This document shows positions 21,976 through 34,785 of a stretch of 64,000 nt of DNA, one piece after another. The translations under genes were made by a program, and so were the position numbers. The notes below the pieces were generated by a model. That model had not been told where the DNA came from and did not search any database. It worked only from the letters and a program-made list of their open reading frames with translations. The stretch lies in assembly GCA_033065855.1 (NCBI GenBank), contig JAVXUO010001009.1, forward strand, positions 10,001-74,000, given 5' to 3'. Source of the stretch: Escallonia rubra (lineage: Eukaryota > Streptophyta > Magnoliopsida > Escalloniales > Escalloniaceae). Numbering within the stretch: the stretch's first letter is position 1; every line of letters begins with the position of its first letter.

Positions 21976-21979
21976 GGAT

Positions 21980-22010
<31 letters not shown>

Positions 22011-23290
22011 AAGAGAGGAGAAGAAAAAGAAGAAGACAACCAGCTGCCCCAACTGCCAGATAACAAGAAAGAAAGAAAAAAAAACTCTAATATGTCTGCT
22101 TCCTTTGGTTATGTGAGATTGAATACATTTGACAATTGATGGTCCATGGACCATCCTATGTGGGATGGTTACTTGATAAACATCAAAGAGGCAGAAAAGA
22201 TCAAGAAGTTGTATAACAGTTACATATATCTTTTAATGCTCATAAATTATGTATAAGTTCTTTCCTTGCATAATATTTTCAGCTAACAACTTGTAATGTT
22301 AGGATGAAATATGTGACAAAGAACAAAACAATTGATTTCCTATTCTTGGATAAATAAATGAATCAAGGAAAAGCGGCGAAGTTAGGAGACATTATATACA
22401 AATGCACATATTAGGATCAGGTAAGTCAACATTCAAATAGTAATGCATGCGCATAATCGTATATGAAATTTTAGTGTAAAAATAAAATGCATCTCCCTTA
22501 ACTTTGCTTACAGGATTCCTTATATTGCTTTGAAGTAATAATTCTTGAAGTTGAAAACAAAAAAACAACCTTACTACGATGCTTGCGTACTTTGTCAAAA
22601 ATCAATTGGAAGATATGAGGACAACACTTAATGCACAAATGGGCATGAACCAAATGCAAAACACAGTCCCAAGTTAGTGTGTTAAACACATATGATGTCG
22701 ATAAAATGCACCAACAATCATAATACTAATATCTTGTAATTACGTCAAGGTTCAACATTAGGCTTGATGTGGTTGATGACACACACACATAGGGATACAG
22801 TGATCCTACTGGATGTAGTAGTAATAACGATGACTGATTGCAGTGTTGAACGATACAAAGAGTCTGTAAGGATTAAGGTGATACATTAATAACCTTCTTT
22901 CAGATATTGTGTACACTACAGACTTCATCCTAGCATTATCAATTTAATGCAGAATGAAGATTCTAGATACTACAGAAAGATGGTTGGATGCAAAAATGAA
23001 AAGTACAAGTTTCTTATAAAACTATAGAGAGATCCTGAAAGTAACGAAGACAAGACATCAATTATTACGGAAGCAATAGAAAAATGGCAGAGAAAGAGAT
23101 ACTAGTAGCGGTTGCAGAGAAAAAGACCATACAAGCACGTGCAGAGAAAGAGACCATCGAAACAATTACAAGCAAAGAGCCTATATTGATCGATGATGAC
23201 AAGACTCTCGAATGTTTTCAAAAGAATAAAAATACTAAAAGCAAAAATGTTGGGTCCATGACCAAAAACATCTCCAGGAAGAGGATAAAG
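21980..23290. other. Intergenic DNA, no gene recognised
   Basis: AT-rich. A Lys/Glu-rich frame of 73 codons (23084-23305) has no upstream context or recognisable domain and is more likely chance or a remnant. Nothing else can be supported. Confidence 0.4.
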
Positions 23291-23295
23291 ATTGA

Positions 23296-23426
23296 GAAGG
23301 ATTAGGATAATAGTATTACTTTATAGGAAATGAACAAGTTTAGATTATTTAGTGATGTTACTTTGACGCTCTACTATCTGAACATCCTTTTATAAATAAT
23401 GTGAAGTAGATTACATTTCTACATAG
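23296..23426. repeat. Direct repeat flanking the 15-kb MULE cluster, left copy
   Basis: GGATTAGGATAATA through GTGAAGTAGATTACATTTCT recurs at 38452-38577 in the same orientation with about ten differences. The left copy is followed by a (TG)n run and then by the first terminus of the MULE cluster. Confidence 0.85.
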
Positions 23427-23464
23427 TGTGTGTGTGTGTGTGTGTGCGGGCGCGCGTGTGTGTA

Positions 23465-25465
23465 GGGACCTGATCCATTGACCGCGCGGGTAACTTCAAC
23501 TAAGTTGCCCGAGCAATCTGACCGTCCACGCGCGAGTTGTGGACGGTCCAGATCTATTTTTTGTGCCTTTTTTTAAGTCCGTCCGCCATATTATGTAGCG
23601 GACGATACTTTTGACAAAATTGCCCCTGACCACCCCGCAAAGAAGGAAAGAATGGTCTGCAATCCAGTCGTCCGCTACATTATGTAGCAGACAACCGTAT
23701 TATAGACCTTTTTTCTTCACTCGTCTGGCCTTTTCCCTCTCAATATCCTTTGCTCTCTCTCTTTCCTTCTCAAGTACAAGAATTGGCATCTCTCCCGCCA
23801 ACTCCTGCCAATCAAGTACTTGAGCAGAAAGTGGAAAGAGGCCTTATGGATTCAAAGGCAGTAATAATTCGAACTATAATTTGTATCACTACTATCGAAA
23901 AGAATCACTGATCTATGCAGATACACTTATTCTTTTACGCAGAGAAAGATGCATAGTTCACAAATGAGAACTGAGAAGCGAATTATAACACAAAAATTTT
24001 ATGCTAACAAAAACAACTCCAGCTTTGGGTCAAGAAAAGGATGGGAAAACAGTACAACCTAACGAAAATGTACCACAATTTCCTATGACCAAACGCTCAA
24101 ATAAGGTTTAAATTGCGCCCGTCTCGCCATTATACCATTCCTAAAGAGATCAAGTGCAAAATGTGCACAATTCTCTAGCCATAAACAAAAACAAAAAGTT
24201 CTTTACTTTTTTTGGTACAAAAAAGTGTGATTAGGTTTTTCACACCTCCGAGTCGGGTAGGACCACATGGGCGGCAAGGCTCTCCCTACCAAGTTTTAAC
24301 GCAACTGCATTCCCAGAGCTTGAAACCGAGACCTCTGGTTAAGTTAGGACAATCCCTTACCAGCTGACCTACACGCTTGGTGGTAAGAAGTTCCTTTACT
24401 ACATAAGGAATTAGCACTTGATTCTTTACCTGATACTTGGATTTAGTAGCATGAACAAAAACATGAGATTTTCACAGGAATTGTGCAGACCATATGGTAA
24501 AAGGTAATGTGTAGCCACAAAAACTAATTTTGAAAGACCATTGAAGGATAAAAAAAAAACCTTGATTTCACATGCATTTCATGCTCTTCCAATGGTAAAA
24601 ATTACCAAGTTCCTCAACTGGGACTAACTAAGACTTGGATTGGAACATACATAGCCTTATGGATAAAAGTAATTGTGCAATACAATACCCAACAACACCA
24701 TCACCGACCACCACCGTCTAATCGTCGCCGCCGTCACCAACCACCACAATCCAAACCACAACCAATCAAACTGCTATTGCCCACCCACCATTAAACTGCC
24801 ATCACCCCACCACCATGATCTAATTGCCCATGCTCCCAACGGCCACCAGCCAAACAGCCGCAGCACCCAACCTCCATCATCCAAACCGCCGCTGCTAATT
24901 TCGTACTCAAACCTATTACAGACCACCCTATTTTCCATTTGACAACAAAAACAAGAACAATGAAACAGGAAGAAAAAATATAAGTAGTAGAAGAAGAAGC
25001 AATTTCATTGAATTATGTGATTTTTTTTTTCATCAGATCTTAGATCGGTCTCCATGTAGTCTTCTCCAGGTTCCTTAGTGAGTATTGCGCATTGAAGGTA
25101 TGGTGGTTGTGGTGGTGTTTGGTCTAGTGGGCGGTGGCAAGGAGATAGAGAAGAGATAGAGCCTCGGGGAAAAGAGAGAGATGACATGAAAGGAAGATGG
25201 AACAGAGGAAAAAGAGAGAGAAATGCATATGAGGAAGAAGGAAAAGGCCAGACGAGTAAAGAAAAAGGGTCATCCGCTACATAATATAGAGGACGACTGT
25301 ATTGCAGACTATTATTTCCTTCTTTGTGGGGTTAGGGGCAATTTTGTCAAAAGTACCGCCCGCTACATAATGTGGCGGACGGACTTAAAAAATTGCAAAA
25401 AATAGATCTGGACCGTCCACAACTCGCGCGTGGACAGTTAGATCACGCGGGCAACTTTAGCTAGT
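23465..25465. mobile_element. Non-autonomous MULE of the palindrome family, SINE-bearing
   Basis: The left terminus (GGGACCTGATCCATTGACC, then a hairpin GACCGTCCACGCGCGAG/GTGGACGGTCC, then palindromes at about 23580-23602 and 23668-23692) matches in reverse order the segment 25250-25465. The pairing includes the distinctive inner GGCCAGACGAG/CTCGTCTGGCC. The right end lacks the outer ~30 bases and merges into MULE-2. The interior has no intact gene: it holds a SINE (24208-24387) and a C-rich segment (24680-24940) encoding His/Pro-rich frames. It lies next to (TG)n rather than (TA)n on the left. Confidence 0.8.
24208..24387 (-). mobile_element. tRNA-derived SINE
   Basis: On the minus strand it starts CCAAGCGTGTAGGTCAGC with an A-box-like TCAGCTGGTAAGGG. 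About 35 bases later comes a B-box-like GGTTTCAAGCTC, then a tRNA-unrelated body and an A-rich tail. Flanking repeats AAGTTCTTTACT (24196-24207) and AAGTTCCTTTACT (24388-24400) fit a target-site duplication. Internal RNA polymerase III promoters of this kind drive SINE transcription, and mobilisation relies on LINE enzymes. Confidence 0.8.
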
Positions 25466-25469
25466 TTGG

Positions 25470-25800
25470 TCGTGCGATCTGGTTGTCTTTCCTTAGAGGA
25501 CGGACGACCCAGATCTAGTTTTTTTTTTAAAAAAAATAACTAGTCGTCCGCTACACAATGTAGCTGACAATCACTTTGACCAAAATGCCCCCAGATCCCG
25601 TCCAAATTTTGTGGAATGGTACCGGTCTGTTACATTATGTAGCAAACTACTTTTTAACCTGACTTGTTGTCAGCCAAAAGTTGTTCGCTACATAATGTAG
25701 CAGACGACTTTTGATTTGACATGTTATGTCCCCTCTCCGTCCACTACGCTATTTGGCGGACGACGAGGCATATATACCCAAAAATTCCCTAATTATCAGC
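25470..25800. repeat. MULE-2 left terminus with four palindromes
   Basis: Palindromes lie at about 25546-25568, 25627-25650, 25684-25706 and 25737-25762. Several have lost one arm (GTCTGTTACATTATGTAGCAAAC type) as expected of decay. The outermost ~30 bases are absent where it meets the neighbouring element. Confidence 0.75.
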
Positions 25801-26126
25801 TCTTGTTCCTTCATCAACATCTTGAGTTCTACTTGCCTCCATTTTCAGCTCCCTTCAAGTTCCAAGCTCCAAGCTTCACTCAAATAAGGTAAGTTTGTGA
25901 TCTCAAAAGCTTATGGGTAGAGTGGTAAACCTTTTTTTGGATGTTTATATATATATTTTTTAGATTATGTTTGTTGTATTTGCCATGCTAAATTAGTCTG
26001 TTCATCAAAGTAATTTTTATTTGTTATGTTCAAGAAATTATATTTTTGTAATTAATTTACATGCCTAAAAAATGTTGTAATTTGATACTTAAACGTAAAA
26101 TATTTCTACATAAGTCTTGTTTCGCA

Positions 26127-28053
26127 ATGTTTGATTCCGTGTCAAGCTCGAACACACCAGTAGATGTTAATGACCCTTATCTAGGTCGAATATTTCAAAC
26201 ATTAGAAGACGCTGAAGAATGTCTTCGAGCGTATTTGTTGAGGATTGATTTTGACATTAGAATCAAGACAACTAGAACAAGCAACATAACAAAATATATA
26301 TATATGCTTACTGTTATATGAGTGTCTTAGGAGCAGATACCCATTGCAAAATGAGAAAGACGTCGGAAATGATGATAGTGATAATAAAGTAGGATATGCG
26401 CTGCGAAGACGGGACTTCTTTGCACGCACGAATTGCAAGGTCAAGATGTTCGTAAGCCATAAACCCAAACATGATCATTGGCTTATTACTAGCTTGGAAT
26501 TGGCGCATAATCACCCGTTAGTAATATCTTCGAAGGTGAGTCAGATGCATCAACACAAGAAGATGGGTAATATCACAAGGAGCCTGATTCACACAATGAG
26601 TAACGCGTGAATAGAACCTACTGATATTGTTAATGTTCTTGCTAAACAAGGTGGGAGAATTCAGATTTTGAATTTCAACACGACAGACGTTCGTAACACG
26701 ACCTGAACCCAAAGGCGAGCCACGTATGACATCAGTGATGCTCAATCCATAATGAATCTATTAAAGCGGATGCAAACGGAGGACCCGCAGTTTACTTACA
26801 AGTATAATCTTGACGACAAGCACTGAGTTACCATAATTTTTTGGGTCGACAGCCGTTTGAGACATGCTTATCAACATTTTGGGGATGTCGTGACTTTAGA
26901 AACCACCTACCGTACCAACAAGTATTCGATGCCTTTCGCTTCTTTCACAGGCATTAATCATCATTATCACTCCATCCTGTTTGGATTCGCATTGTTAAGG
27001 GATAAGAGCGAAAGTTCTTTTGTATGTTTGCTTAAGACGTGGCTTGAAGCAATGAACTTCAAAGCCTCCAAAGTTATCATCACCGATCAAGATTTGGCAA
27101 TGACGAAGGCTATTGACACCGTCTTCCCAGATACTCGACACAACATGTGCACTTGGCACATAAGTAAAAAATACCCTAAACGTCTGCATCGCGTGTATGC
27201 AAAGTATCCAGACTTAAAAAAATTGACAGGTGCGTTAACAAGTCGTTAATAATTGAGGAATTTGAACAGAAGTGAAAAAAACTTGTTGAGGATTACTCAT
27301 TGCAAGACCACGAGTGGCATAAAAGTGACGGGCAGGAGTGAATCTATGAACGCCCTGTTCGATAGCTCTGTAGATACATCTACGAATTTGACGAATTTTG
27401 TCCTAAGTGCCCAAAAAGAGGTTGCACAAATATTCATGAAAAAAAGGGTTACGAACTTTGCAAGCACGTACGAACAAAGAAGAAGGTTGCTTGAAACCCC
27501 ACTGGAGGTGAATGGTGGAAAAGTCTATATGAAGGAGATGTTTATGCAATATCAAGAAGAGTTACAAAAATTGGGAAGTTATAGTATAAAAAAGGTGGCA
27601 GAAAAGTCTACACGTGAATACAAGGTTTTATTGCTGATGAACAACCTCGTCCCTGAGAAGGTGCATAAACTACATACGGAGAGCCATGACATAGAGATGG
27701 ATATGGTGACATGTGTTTGCAAGAAGGTTGAGCTATGTGGCATGCTGTATCGACACATTCTGCAGTTTTTCACTCAAAAGAATATCAAGGTAATCCCCAA
27801 TAAATACGTCTTGACGTGGTGGAGTAAGGTTGCAAACATATTGCATGGTACGATTGAAGGCCGCAAGAGATCTGAAGGGATGAAAAGCTCTATTGAACAA
27901 GAAACCTAAACTAAAAAGCATAGAAAGTGTGCATTGTGCAACAACATGACCAACCATGACAATTAGAATCATTACAGGGCACTGGGGATAAGTTTAGGGA
28001 GTTTACAAGACGAGGAAGAAGATGATGCCAAAGAAGATGAAGCGGACCTTTAG
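26127..28053 (+). pseudogene. MULE-2 transposase, heavily degraded
   Basis: This is homologous throughout to the MULE-1 transposase. The frame opens at ATG 26127 (FDSVSSSNTPVDVNDPYLGR). It has frameshifts near 26290 and stops near 26608 and 26824. It keeps the DDE start (TLETTYRTN, where the first catalytic Asp is changed to Glu), TDQDLAMTKA and CTWHI, loses sequence around 27240-27310, and retains a SWIM finger with Cys to Tyr damage (CVCKKVELCGMLYRHI). The acidic C-terminus is shortened (28000-28053). It cannot encode an active enzyme, but it shows the undamaged state of the MULE-1 frameshift site. Confidence 0.88.
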
Positions 28054-28349
28054 TCTAGGGACTTTATAATAATCTTTTATTAATAATCAAGTATATGGAC
28101 TTTGTATTTGAATTATAGACTTTGTAATAATCCTAGATGTTTATTCATAATCAAATTTAATTTACTATTGGGCTATTTATGAATTGTATTTTTTTATCAT
28201 CTAAATTTTAATGTACTATTGCAATGACCAATTTAGATTTACACCAGCAAAGCTAAAAAAAAAATATGCTTGACTATTCGTTAGATAATGGGCGCAAATC
28301 CATGAACACCTTGTTTTCTTAGGGTGCTTTGGCCGGAATCTGGAGTCGT

Positions 28350-30928
28350 CGGTGATTTTGCACGGAGCCTTATCACGCTTCGACCATCGCACTTCGCCCG
28401 TCGCCCGGACACAACTCCGCACTTCGCCCGTCGCCCGGACACAACTCCGCGACCCCCGTCGCCCGGACACAACTCCGCGACCCCCGTCGCCCGGACACAA
28501 CTCCGCGACCCCCGTCGTCCCGACACAACTCCGCGACCCCTGTTGCCGGCGTCCCGGCGCCGCACTTCAACATCCACCGTGCATGTGCATCGCGCCGCTG
28601 ATACAGCCGTGCCTCCAGGCTCTCTGTCACACTACCGTGCCCCCGACACCATACACACTATGTCGTACCCATGCGCCACCATTGACATAAACGTGCCCCC
28701 GACACCTTACACATTCTGTCGCGCCCATGCGCCGCGCCACTAACACAGACGTGCCCCCGGCACCTTACGCACTTCATCGCACCCATGCGCCACAATCATG
28801 TTACACGCCCCCGGGCACCACACTCATTCATCACACCATGCGCACCTTGCCTTGGTCAGGGAACATGCTTCAACCCACTCTCCGGAGTGTACATCATCCG
28901 CGGGGATAGGCGACTCCTTCGAGACACTATCTCTGCCGGGAGCTCTTCAACTCCCCTTCTGCCAGGTAGACGGCTCCTCCGGGATGCTAACTTGACTCGC
29001 TCCGAGTGCTCCGGCACAAGGACTCACCCGCGGGGATATGCGACTCCTCCGGGACACTATCTCTGCCATGGAGCTCTTCAACTCCCCTTCCGCCAGGTAA
29101 ACGGCTCCTCCGGGATGCTACCTCGGCCAGTCGGGTAGACGGATCCTCCGGGATGCTACCTTGACTCGCTCTGAGTGCTCCGGCATAAGGACTTACTCGC
29201 GGGGATAGGCGACTCCTCCGGGACGCTATCTCTGCCAGGGAGCTCTTCAACTCCCATTCCGCTAGGTAGACGGCTCCTCCGGGATGCTACCTCGGCCAGT
29301 CAGGTAGACGGATCCTCCGAGATGCTACCTTGACTCGCTCCGAGTACTCCGGCACAAGGACTCACCCGCGGGGATAGGCAACTCCTCCGGGACACTATCT
29401 TTGCCAGTGAGCTCTTCAACTCCCCTTCCACCAGGTAGACGGCTCCTCCGGGATGCTACCTTGACTCGCTCCGAGTGCTCCGGCATAAGGACTCACTCGT
29501 GGGGATAGGAGACTCCTCCGGGACACTATCTCTGCCAGGGAGCTCTTCAACTCCCCTTCCGCCAGGTAGACGGCTCCTCCGGGATGCTACCTCGGCCAGT
29601 CGGGTAGACGGCTCCTCCGGGATGCTACCTCGACCAATCGGGTAGACGGCTCCTCCGGGATGCTACCTCGACTCGCTCCAAGTGCTCCGGCACAAGGACT
29701 CACCCGCGGGGATAGGTGACTCCTCTGGGACACTATCTCTGCCAGGGAGCTCTTCAACTCCTCTTCCGCCAAGTAGACGACTCCTTCGGGATGCTACCTT
29801 GGCCAGTCGGGTAGACGGCTCCTCTGGGATGCTACCTTGACTCTGTCCGAGTACTCCGGCATAAGGACTCACCCGCGTGGATAGGCGACTCCTCCGGGAC
29901 ACTATCTCTGCCAGAGAGCTCTTCAACTCCCCTTCCGCCAGGTATACGGCTCCTCCGGGATGCTACCTCAGCCAGTCGGGTAGACAGCTCCTCCGGAATG
30001 CTACCTTGACTCGCTCCGAGTTCTCCGGCATAAGGACTCACCCGCGAGGATAGGCGACTCCTCCGGGACACTATCTTTGCCATGGAGCTCTAAGTGCTCC
30101 GGCACGAAGACTTTCCTTCTGCCAGGTAGACGGCTCCTCCGGGATGCTACCTCGGCTTGCGGAATAGGCGACTCCTCCGGGACACTATCTCCGTCAGGGT
30201 GCCTGCGTGACTGGCCTACGTGGTTCGGCACTGGGGGCTTGGGCGGCACCCCTAGGGACTATGACCCCCGGGTCACTCCGAGACGGGAGCAGGTCTTCGG
30301 AGGGCATCGCGCCTAGTTCACCTGGCAGTTGGGCATCGGGTCTTTCCCATCGCTGTTAGGCCTGTAGGACTCTGCAAGGGCTTGGATTTGAGGTTAGATC
30401 AAGGGGTTCCCTGGCCACACCGACGCTGTGGGAGCTAGTCTTTCCAGACAGACAGAGCGACACTGTGTAGGGCAGGCCGGTTGAATATGCGATCTGACAG
30501 TCCATGGAGCATCGGCACCCGTGGACCCCCGGTGAAGTGTCACTCCCGGGGAGCGCCACGGGTCGGTTTATGACATCATCATCTCAATCTCTATAAATAG
30601 AGGTATTGAGAATTCATTTGGAGGGTTGGACATTTTCAGGACTTCTTCTTCACTTTCTCATATTTTCACTTTCTCTCTAGAATCCTAGAGAGAGAAACAT
30701 ACAGGACCCTGACTTTGGACCTAAGCATCGGATGTGACTGTCGTCGTATATTCATCATGCGTCATCGCCCTCGCAGCACTGCCACCCTCAGGCTCTGTCT
30801 GGGAAGCCCTTGGTCTCTGCCCTTGTTCCACCCTTGTTGTGTCCTACATCAACATACTTAGAAGCTGACGCGGACTGCAGCCTTTGTGGCACCTCCACGT
30901 AGGTACGAACCCACTTTCCTTGGGATCA
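28350..30928 (+). mobile_element. Solo LTR-2, inserted in MULE-2
   Basis: Same family as LTR-1 and LTR-3. The right end is ...CACTTTCCTTGGGATCA at 30928. A promoter region with CTATAAATAGAGG is at about 30591-30603, and the CT-rich transcript start and leader follow. The tandem-repeat block (28905-30200) is longer than in the other copies. Similarity to the other LTRs begins only near 28350; the first ~250 bases are missing or rearranged. I see no target duplication, so the left boundary is uncertain. Confidence 0.75.
28905..30200. repeat. GC-rich tandem repeats within LTR-2
   Basis: Units of roughly 130-220 bases contain CGACTCCTCCGGGACACTAT, CAGGGAGCTCTTCAACTCCC, GGTAGACGGCTCCTCCGGGA and a CACAAGGACTCACCCGCGGG block. 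Sub-units of 36-40 bases (GATGCTACCTCGGCCAGTCG) are themselves duplicated, as at 29575-29650. Copy number differs from LTR-1 and LTR-3, which explains most of the LTR length variation. Confidence 0.85.
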
Positions 30929-31091
30929 GATTGTCATTTTGAAAATACGTATTAATGAAATAAAAAAAATAAATTTGGACGGATACTTGACGGAAGGACA
31001 CAAGTGATACCTTTTTAACGTTTGTGGTCACGGTTTGTTACCTTTTGAAACTTAGTGTTCTTGACTGTAATTTCACCTAAACCTCAAGGAC

Positions 31092-31700
31092 ATGGGTGTA
31101 ATTAACCCTATATTTAAAGTTGTCTATGTCTTCTTGGCTCCAGTTGGCCTTCTTGAGGTTCTCGGATCAACAAATGTAGTCCATGTACATCAATACAAGG
31201 ACACCGCAGTCCGCCTTATTCTTTGCGTGGGCCTATGTTTCTTCACTCGAATATCGAGATTCGGCCTTATGATACTTTTTGTCCATTTAGGGAGTAAAGC
31301 ATGACAAAAAAATATAGCCTGCGGAAGAATAAAAATGGTATAAGCTACGAGAGTCGAATTACAGTAAGCAAATTAAGAAATAGAAAAGCTGTAACAAGAA
31401 TGCAAAGCTTACTATAGCCGTCAATTGTTCTTTGAAAAGGTCTTTCAGAGGCATCAAGGGGACATCATTGTGGAGACTATCGAGGATTAAATCCTCATAG
31501 CTTGTGGTTCATAGCAAAACAAATACCAATGGGAGCGATCTAAGAAGCGTACTAGAAATACATCCGCCTCAGGGAAGCTCACCGAATTCACAGTATTCGT
31601 GAAAAATACAGTGAGCTCCCTAAGCTAATGCCAATGGATTAATGTTTTTTCCCCTTTACCAGACACCACCGTTGTCATTCTCCATAGAGCATTATATGAA
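31092..31700 (-). pseudogene. MULE-2 Ulp1 protease remnant
   Basis: The antisense of 31110-31220 aligns with the MULE-1 protease around its Cys region: the complementary plus-strand translation gives VYVFLAPVGLLEVLGSTNVVH in place of VYAFLAPDGLLEALRPTDVIH. Further upstream (31430-31570) traces of the His/Asp part remain. Many frameshifts are present and no catalytic set can be assembled. Confidence 0.6.
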
Positions 31701-32460
31701 AAAGCGCATCCAACATAAAAACACTGGAATACGCATTTTCACTATCCATCTTTCGACACATCAGAAGCTTGATGTAGGCAGTCAACACCGTATCTTCCAA
31801 CCAACGACCCGGCCTGAGGGTGGACATTCCATCCCATGAGACACCACTTTCTGAGCGTAGTTGGGGGGCTTGCTAAAGTATTGTTGATGGACTAGGGCAT
31901 ATTTTGCCAGCTTGAAAGGCTTTAGTGGATGACCTCTGGGAGAAGAGGGATTGACGGGGAGATTGACCGGGGGGTATTGTTGTTCTTAAGGCTCTTCAGG
32001 TATCATAAGCCCCAAAGTGGAAGGTCCCACCCACGGGACAAGTTGCAATGACTCTCGTCGAAATCTTGTGTGACCTGACTCTAAGGATCTGGTGTAACGT
32101 CCGAGTCCCTAAGCAAAGCAAACAAGGGCTGACCTCACCCATCCCAATGAGCCATTCCCATACCCGAGGGCTGCCCCCAAGCATCACCCATTCTAGCTCT
32201 CGAGGGACCGCCAATTCCCACGCTCATCCCGAAGTCTGCTCTGAGGGATCACTTATTCCCTCCCTCACATGGGAAGGCTGCTACGAGGGATAATCCATTC
32301 CTAAGCTCATGCCCGAAGGCTGTCTCGTATAGCCCCTCACAAAATTCTCGTAGCTATGCGCCAAGATCTCAGCATGGGAGCAGAGATTCGCTCTCAAGGC
32401 ATCTAGAAGATCCTTCCGCTAATTCAATTTCTAGAAGAAGATGAGCGAGGCATCAACCTA
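31700..32460. other. Decayed linker region of the MULE-2 PMD-Ulp1 gene
   Basis: Short similarities to 10270-11100 remain on the minus strand (for example AGATCCTTCCGCT and GAAGAAGATGAGCGAGGCAT near 32405-32455). No frame is open. The Gln-Pro-Ala-Gly repeats of MULE-1 are not recognisable here. Confidence 0.45.
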
Positions 32461-32524
32461 CATCAAGTTAGATCATAACTTTAAACAGTACATGAAATTG
32501 AATGCAAAACTTATGAGATCAAAT

Positions 32525-34084
32525 TCAAGTGAAAGTCAATAGGAAACTTAGGAGCTCGAATGCTCTACACTGATCAATTATATCTCTAGGCTGGTATTTC
32601 TTGCCTCTTGACCACTGCATTGGGTTTATTCTCTTTCGAGTGATGCGGTAGTACCACCTCAGATACTGTTCGATGCTGACCACAGGGTCGGGCTCCGACA
32701 CAATGGCTGTCAGTGTGTCTTGCCATGATTCCCACAGTTCAAGGTCGACAATGCACAATTCGAGTGCATTCACCTGCCCGAACCGTGGGACATCCGGTGG
32801 GTTCCTGTTAATCCTTATGTATAGGGCATAAGCTGGCAACCCCTGCAGGCACTCAAGATGTCGCATGGCACAATCCGGTTGTTGCCACTCCGCAATCTCC
32901 CAATGGATCAATGCAGTGCATTGCAACCCAGAGAGCGTAAACACGAATGACTCTGCCACCTGTCCCTCCAAATGTTTGTACGGGACCCAACACATTTGGC
33001 CCAGAGACAGTATGTCGAACTTCCCCCGATAGAATACAATGTTGTGATGGGGATCATCTCTCCTCGGGTAGTGGCTCTCCCTCCGACTGTACTCCTAAGT
33101 GCGCAACCGAGGCCACATATTATCGGTTCCTTCCCTACAACAAGGTACGCTGACACTGAAGTGTTCATAAGATCACACTTAAGAATAAAGAAAATTTTGG
33201 TGTTGTATGGTCAAAATTTATTTTGCACTAACTAATAAAAAATTATCGAAAAAGAAATTAAAAGGAGTTATATGATATACCTACAACAATGAGAGACATG
33301 CACATATAACTTTGCAGTCGAGCCTCGTTGCCTTGTGCAATGCACGATACAAGTATGCAAGTGTGGCTACCCTAAGCATACTCCCAACCTTCTGCAAGTT
33401 ACCCAACAAAGCTAAATATTTCACGTGAACCGAGTTCTTTGTCGTCGTTAGAAATAGAATTGCCCCCATCACCCACAGCAGGAAAGCCTTTTGCACAAGC
33501 ATCCCTTCTGTGTAGTCTTCCGGCAAAACCTTGAACATTTCTACCAACCACCTCAACTTTATTCCACCATGCCCAAATTCGTTCTTGGATATTGAACCGA
33601 AGAAGTCGCTAGCAACTCTCTTATTTGTCGCGGAAACCTTAGCAGAAATAATCGGCAGTCCCGTCACGGGTAACCCTAAGATATACCCTACATCTTCTAA
33701 GGTTATTGTCATCTCTCCAAGCGAGAAGTGAAATGTATTCAAGTTCTGTTCAATAAGGGCACATATTAAGGTCCGGTCAAGTTGTTAAAAACTATTGCCA
33801 TAGGTAAAAATCCCAAAACCCATTCCATGAGACAATATTTTCTGTCTTTTTTTCAATCTCCACTCTCCAAATTATTCGGTTACTTCTACTGTGTTAGGTG
33901 TTGCTCTTTCCTATGAATTAAAAAAGAGTATTTAAGTAAAAGGTATACAATGTAGCAGATGATTGAAACTAGATAAATAAACAAAAAATAAGTATCTTAC
34001 TTGTCCGTTCTAAATGGATGTACTAATATGGTTTGTTTGGTCGTACAGTATGGAGGGATCTTCGGGTCTGGGGTTGAACACCAT
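32525..34084 (-). pseudogene. MULE-2 plant mobile domain gene
   Basis: Exon 1 starts at ATG 34084 (VFNPRPEDPSILYDQTNHIS) and has a stop near its end. The PMD core (33742-33281) is open: GEMTITLEDVGYILGLPVTG, FLLWVMGAILFL, YLYRALHKATR. A following exon (33168-32908) and the last one (32995-32525, with GLQCTALIHWEIAEWQ and WESWQDTLTAIVSEPDPVVS) overlap in different frames. This copy preserves the reading frame at two points where MULE-1 is broken (a TGA and a 7-base deletion), and is itself broken elsewhere. Confidence 0.8.
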
Positions 34085-34439
34085 TTTTGTGACTGAAATT
34101 ATGCAAAAACATCAAGTTCCAAAATTTCTAGCAAACGTTGGCAATTCTAGCTTTGTCAACGCTAGCACATATGTAATATATCATCTATATATACATGCAC
34201 ATCTATTCATACATTACATATCATAAAAATCATGCGCAATACTTGCAAACTCGATATTATACACAAATAAAGCATTGGCTTGTGAACTTACGTGATTAAT
34301 TGGACGATTAAAGGAATTCTTTGGAAGGATCAAAGGCTTAAGACACACAAATTGCAGATCTACTTGCTAGCACCGCTGGGAAGATAATGAAGAAGAAGAA
34401 GACTTACGAGACAAGGGTTTTTCCGTGTGTGTGTGTGTG

Positions 34440-34785
34440 TGTGTCATCCGCAACATTATATAGCGGACATGTAAATTTGGATAAAGACAAACTGCCTCTT
34501 CATTCACTACATTATCTAACGGACGGGTACTCATTGTCTGCCAGATAATGTAGGGGACGTAGAGAGGACATAACATGTCAAATCAAAAGTCGTCCGCTAC
34601 ATTATGTAGCGGACCGGCACTATTCCATAAAAAGGATGGGATCTAGGGGTATTTTGGTTAAAGTGACCGTCCGCTACACTATGTAGCGGACGGCTAGTAT
34701 CTGGGTCGTCCGTCCTTTAAGGATAGACGGCCAGATCACGTGGGCAACTTATCTAAAGTTGCTCGCCCGGTCAACGGATCAGCTC
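34440..34785. repeat. MULE-2 right terminus
   Basis: Palindromes are at about 34446-34468, 34500-34524, 34590-34614 and 34667-34690. Then comes the outer hairpin (GGGTCGTCCGTCCTTTAAGG ... GACGGCCAGATC) and the AACGGATCAGCTC end. A (GT)n run (34425-34443) lies just inside. Confidence 0.8.

Larger units (their letters stand above)
25466..34785. mobile_element. MULE-2, decayed relative of MULE-1 with an LTR insertion
   Basis: It has the same gene order as MULE-1: palindrome-rich left terminus (25490-25770), leader intron and transposase (+), then Ulp1 and PMD remnants (-), and a right terminus (about 34440-34785) ending CGGTCAACGGATCAGCTC. Left and right termini match through the GGACGGACGACCCAGAT hairpin and the TTGATTTGACATGTTATGTC spacer. 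It has no palindrome arrays, B3 gene or small genes; that middle part is missing or replaced by LTR-2. All genes carry several lesions, so it is older than MULE-1. Confidence 0.8.

Noticed and set aside
23084..23305. Lys/Glu-rich 73-codon frame
   Set aside because: No homologous domain, no splice context, composition expected of AT-rich noncoding DNA.
24314..24374. A tRNA gene on the minus strand
   Set aside because: A- and B-box-like motifs are present, but the cloverleaf arms do not pair and target duplications flank the unit, so it is a SINE.
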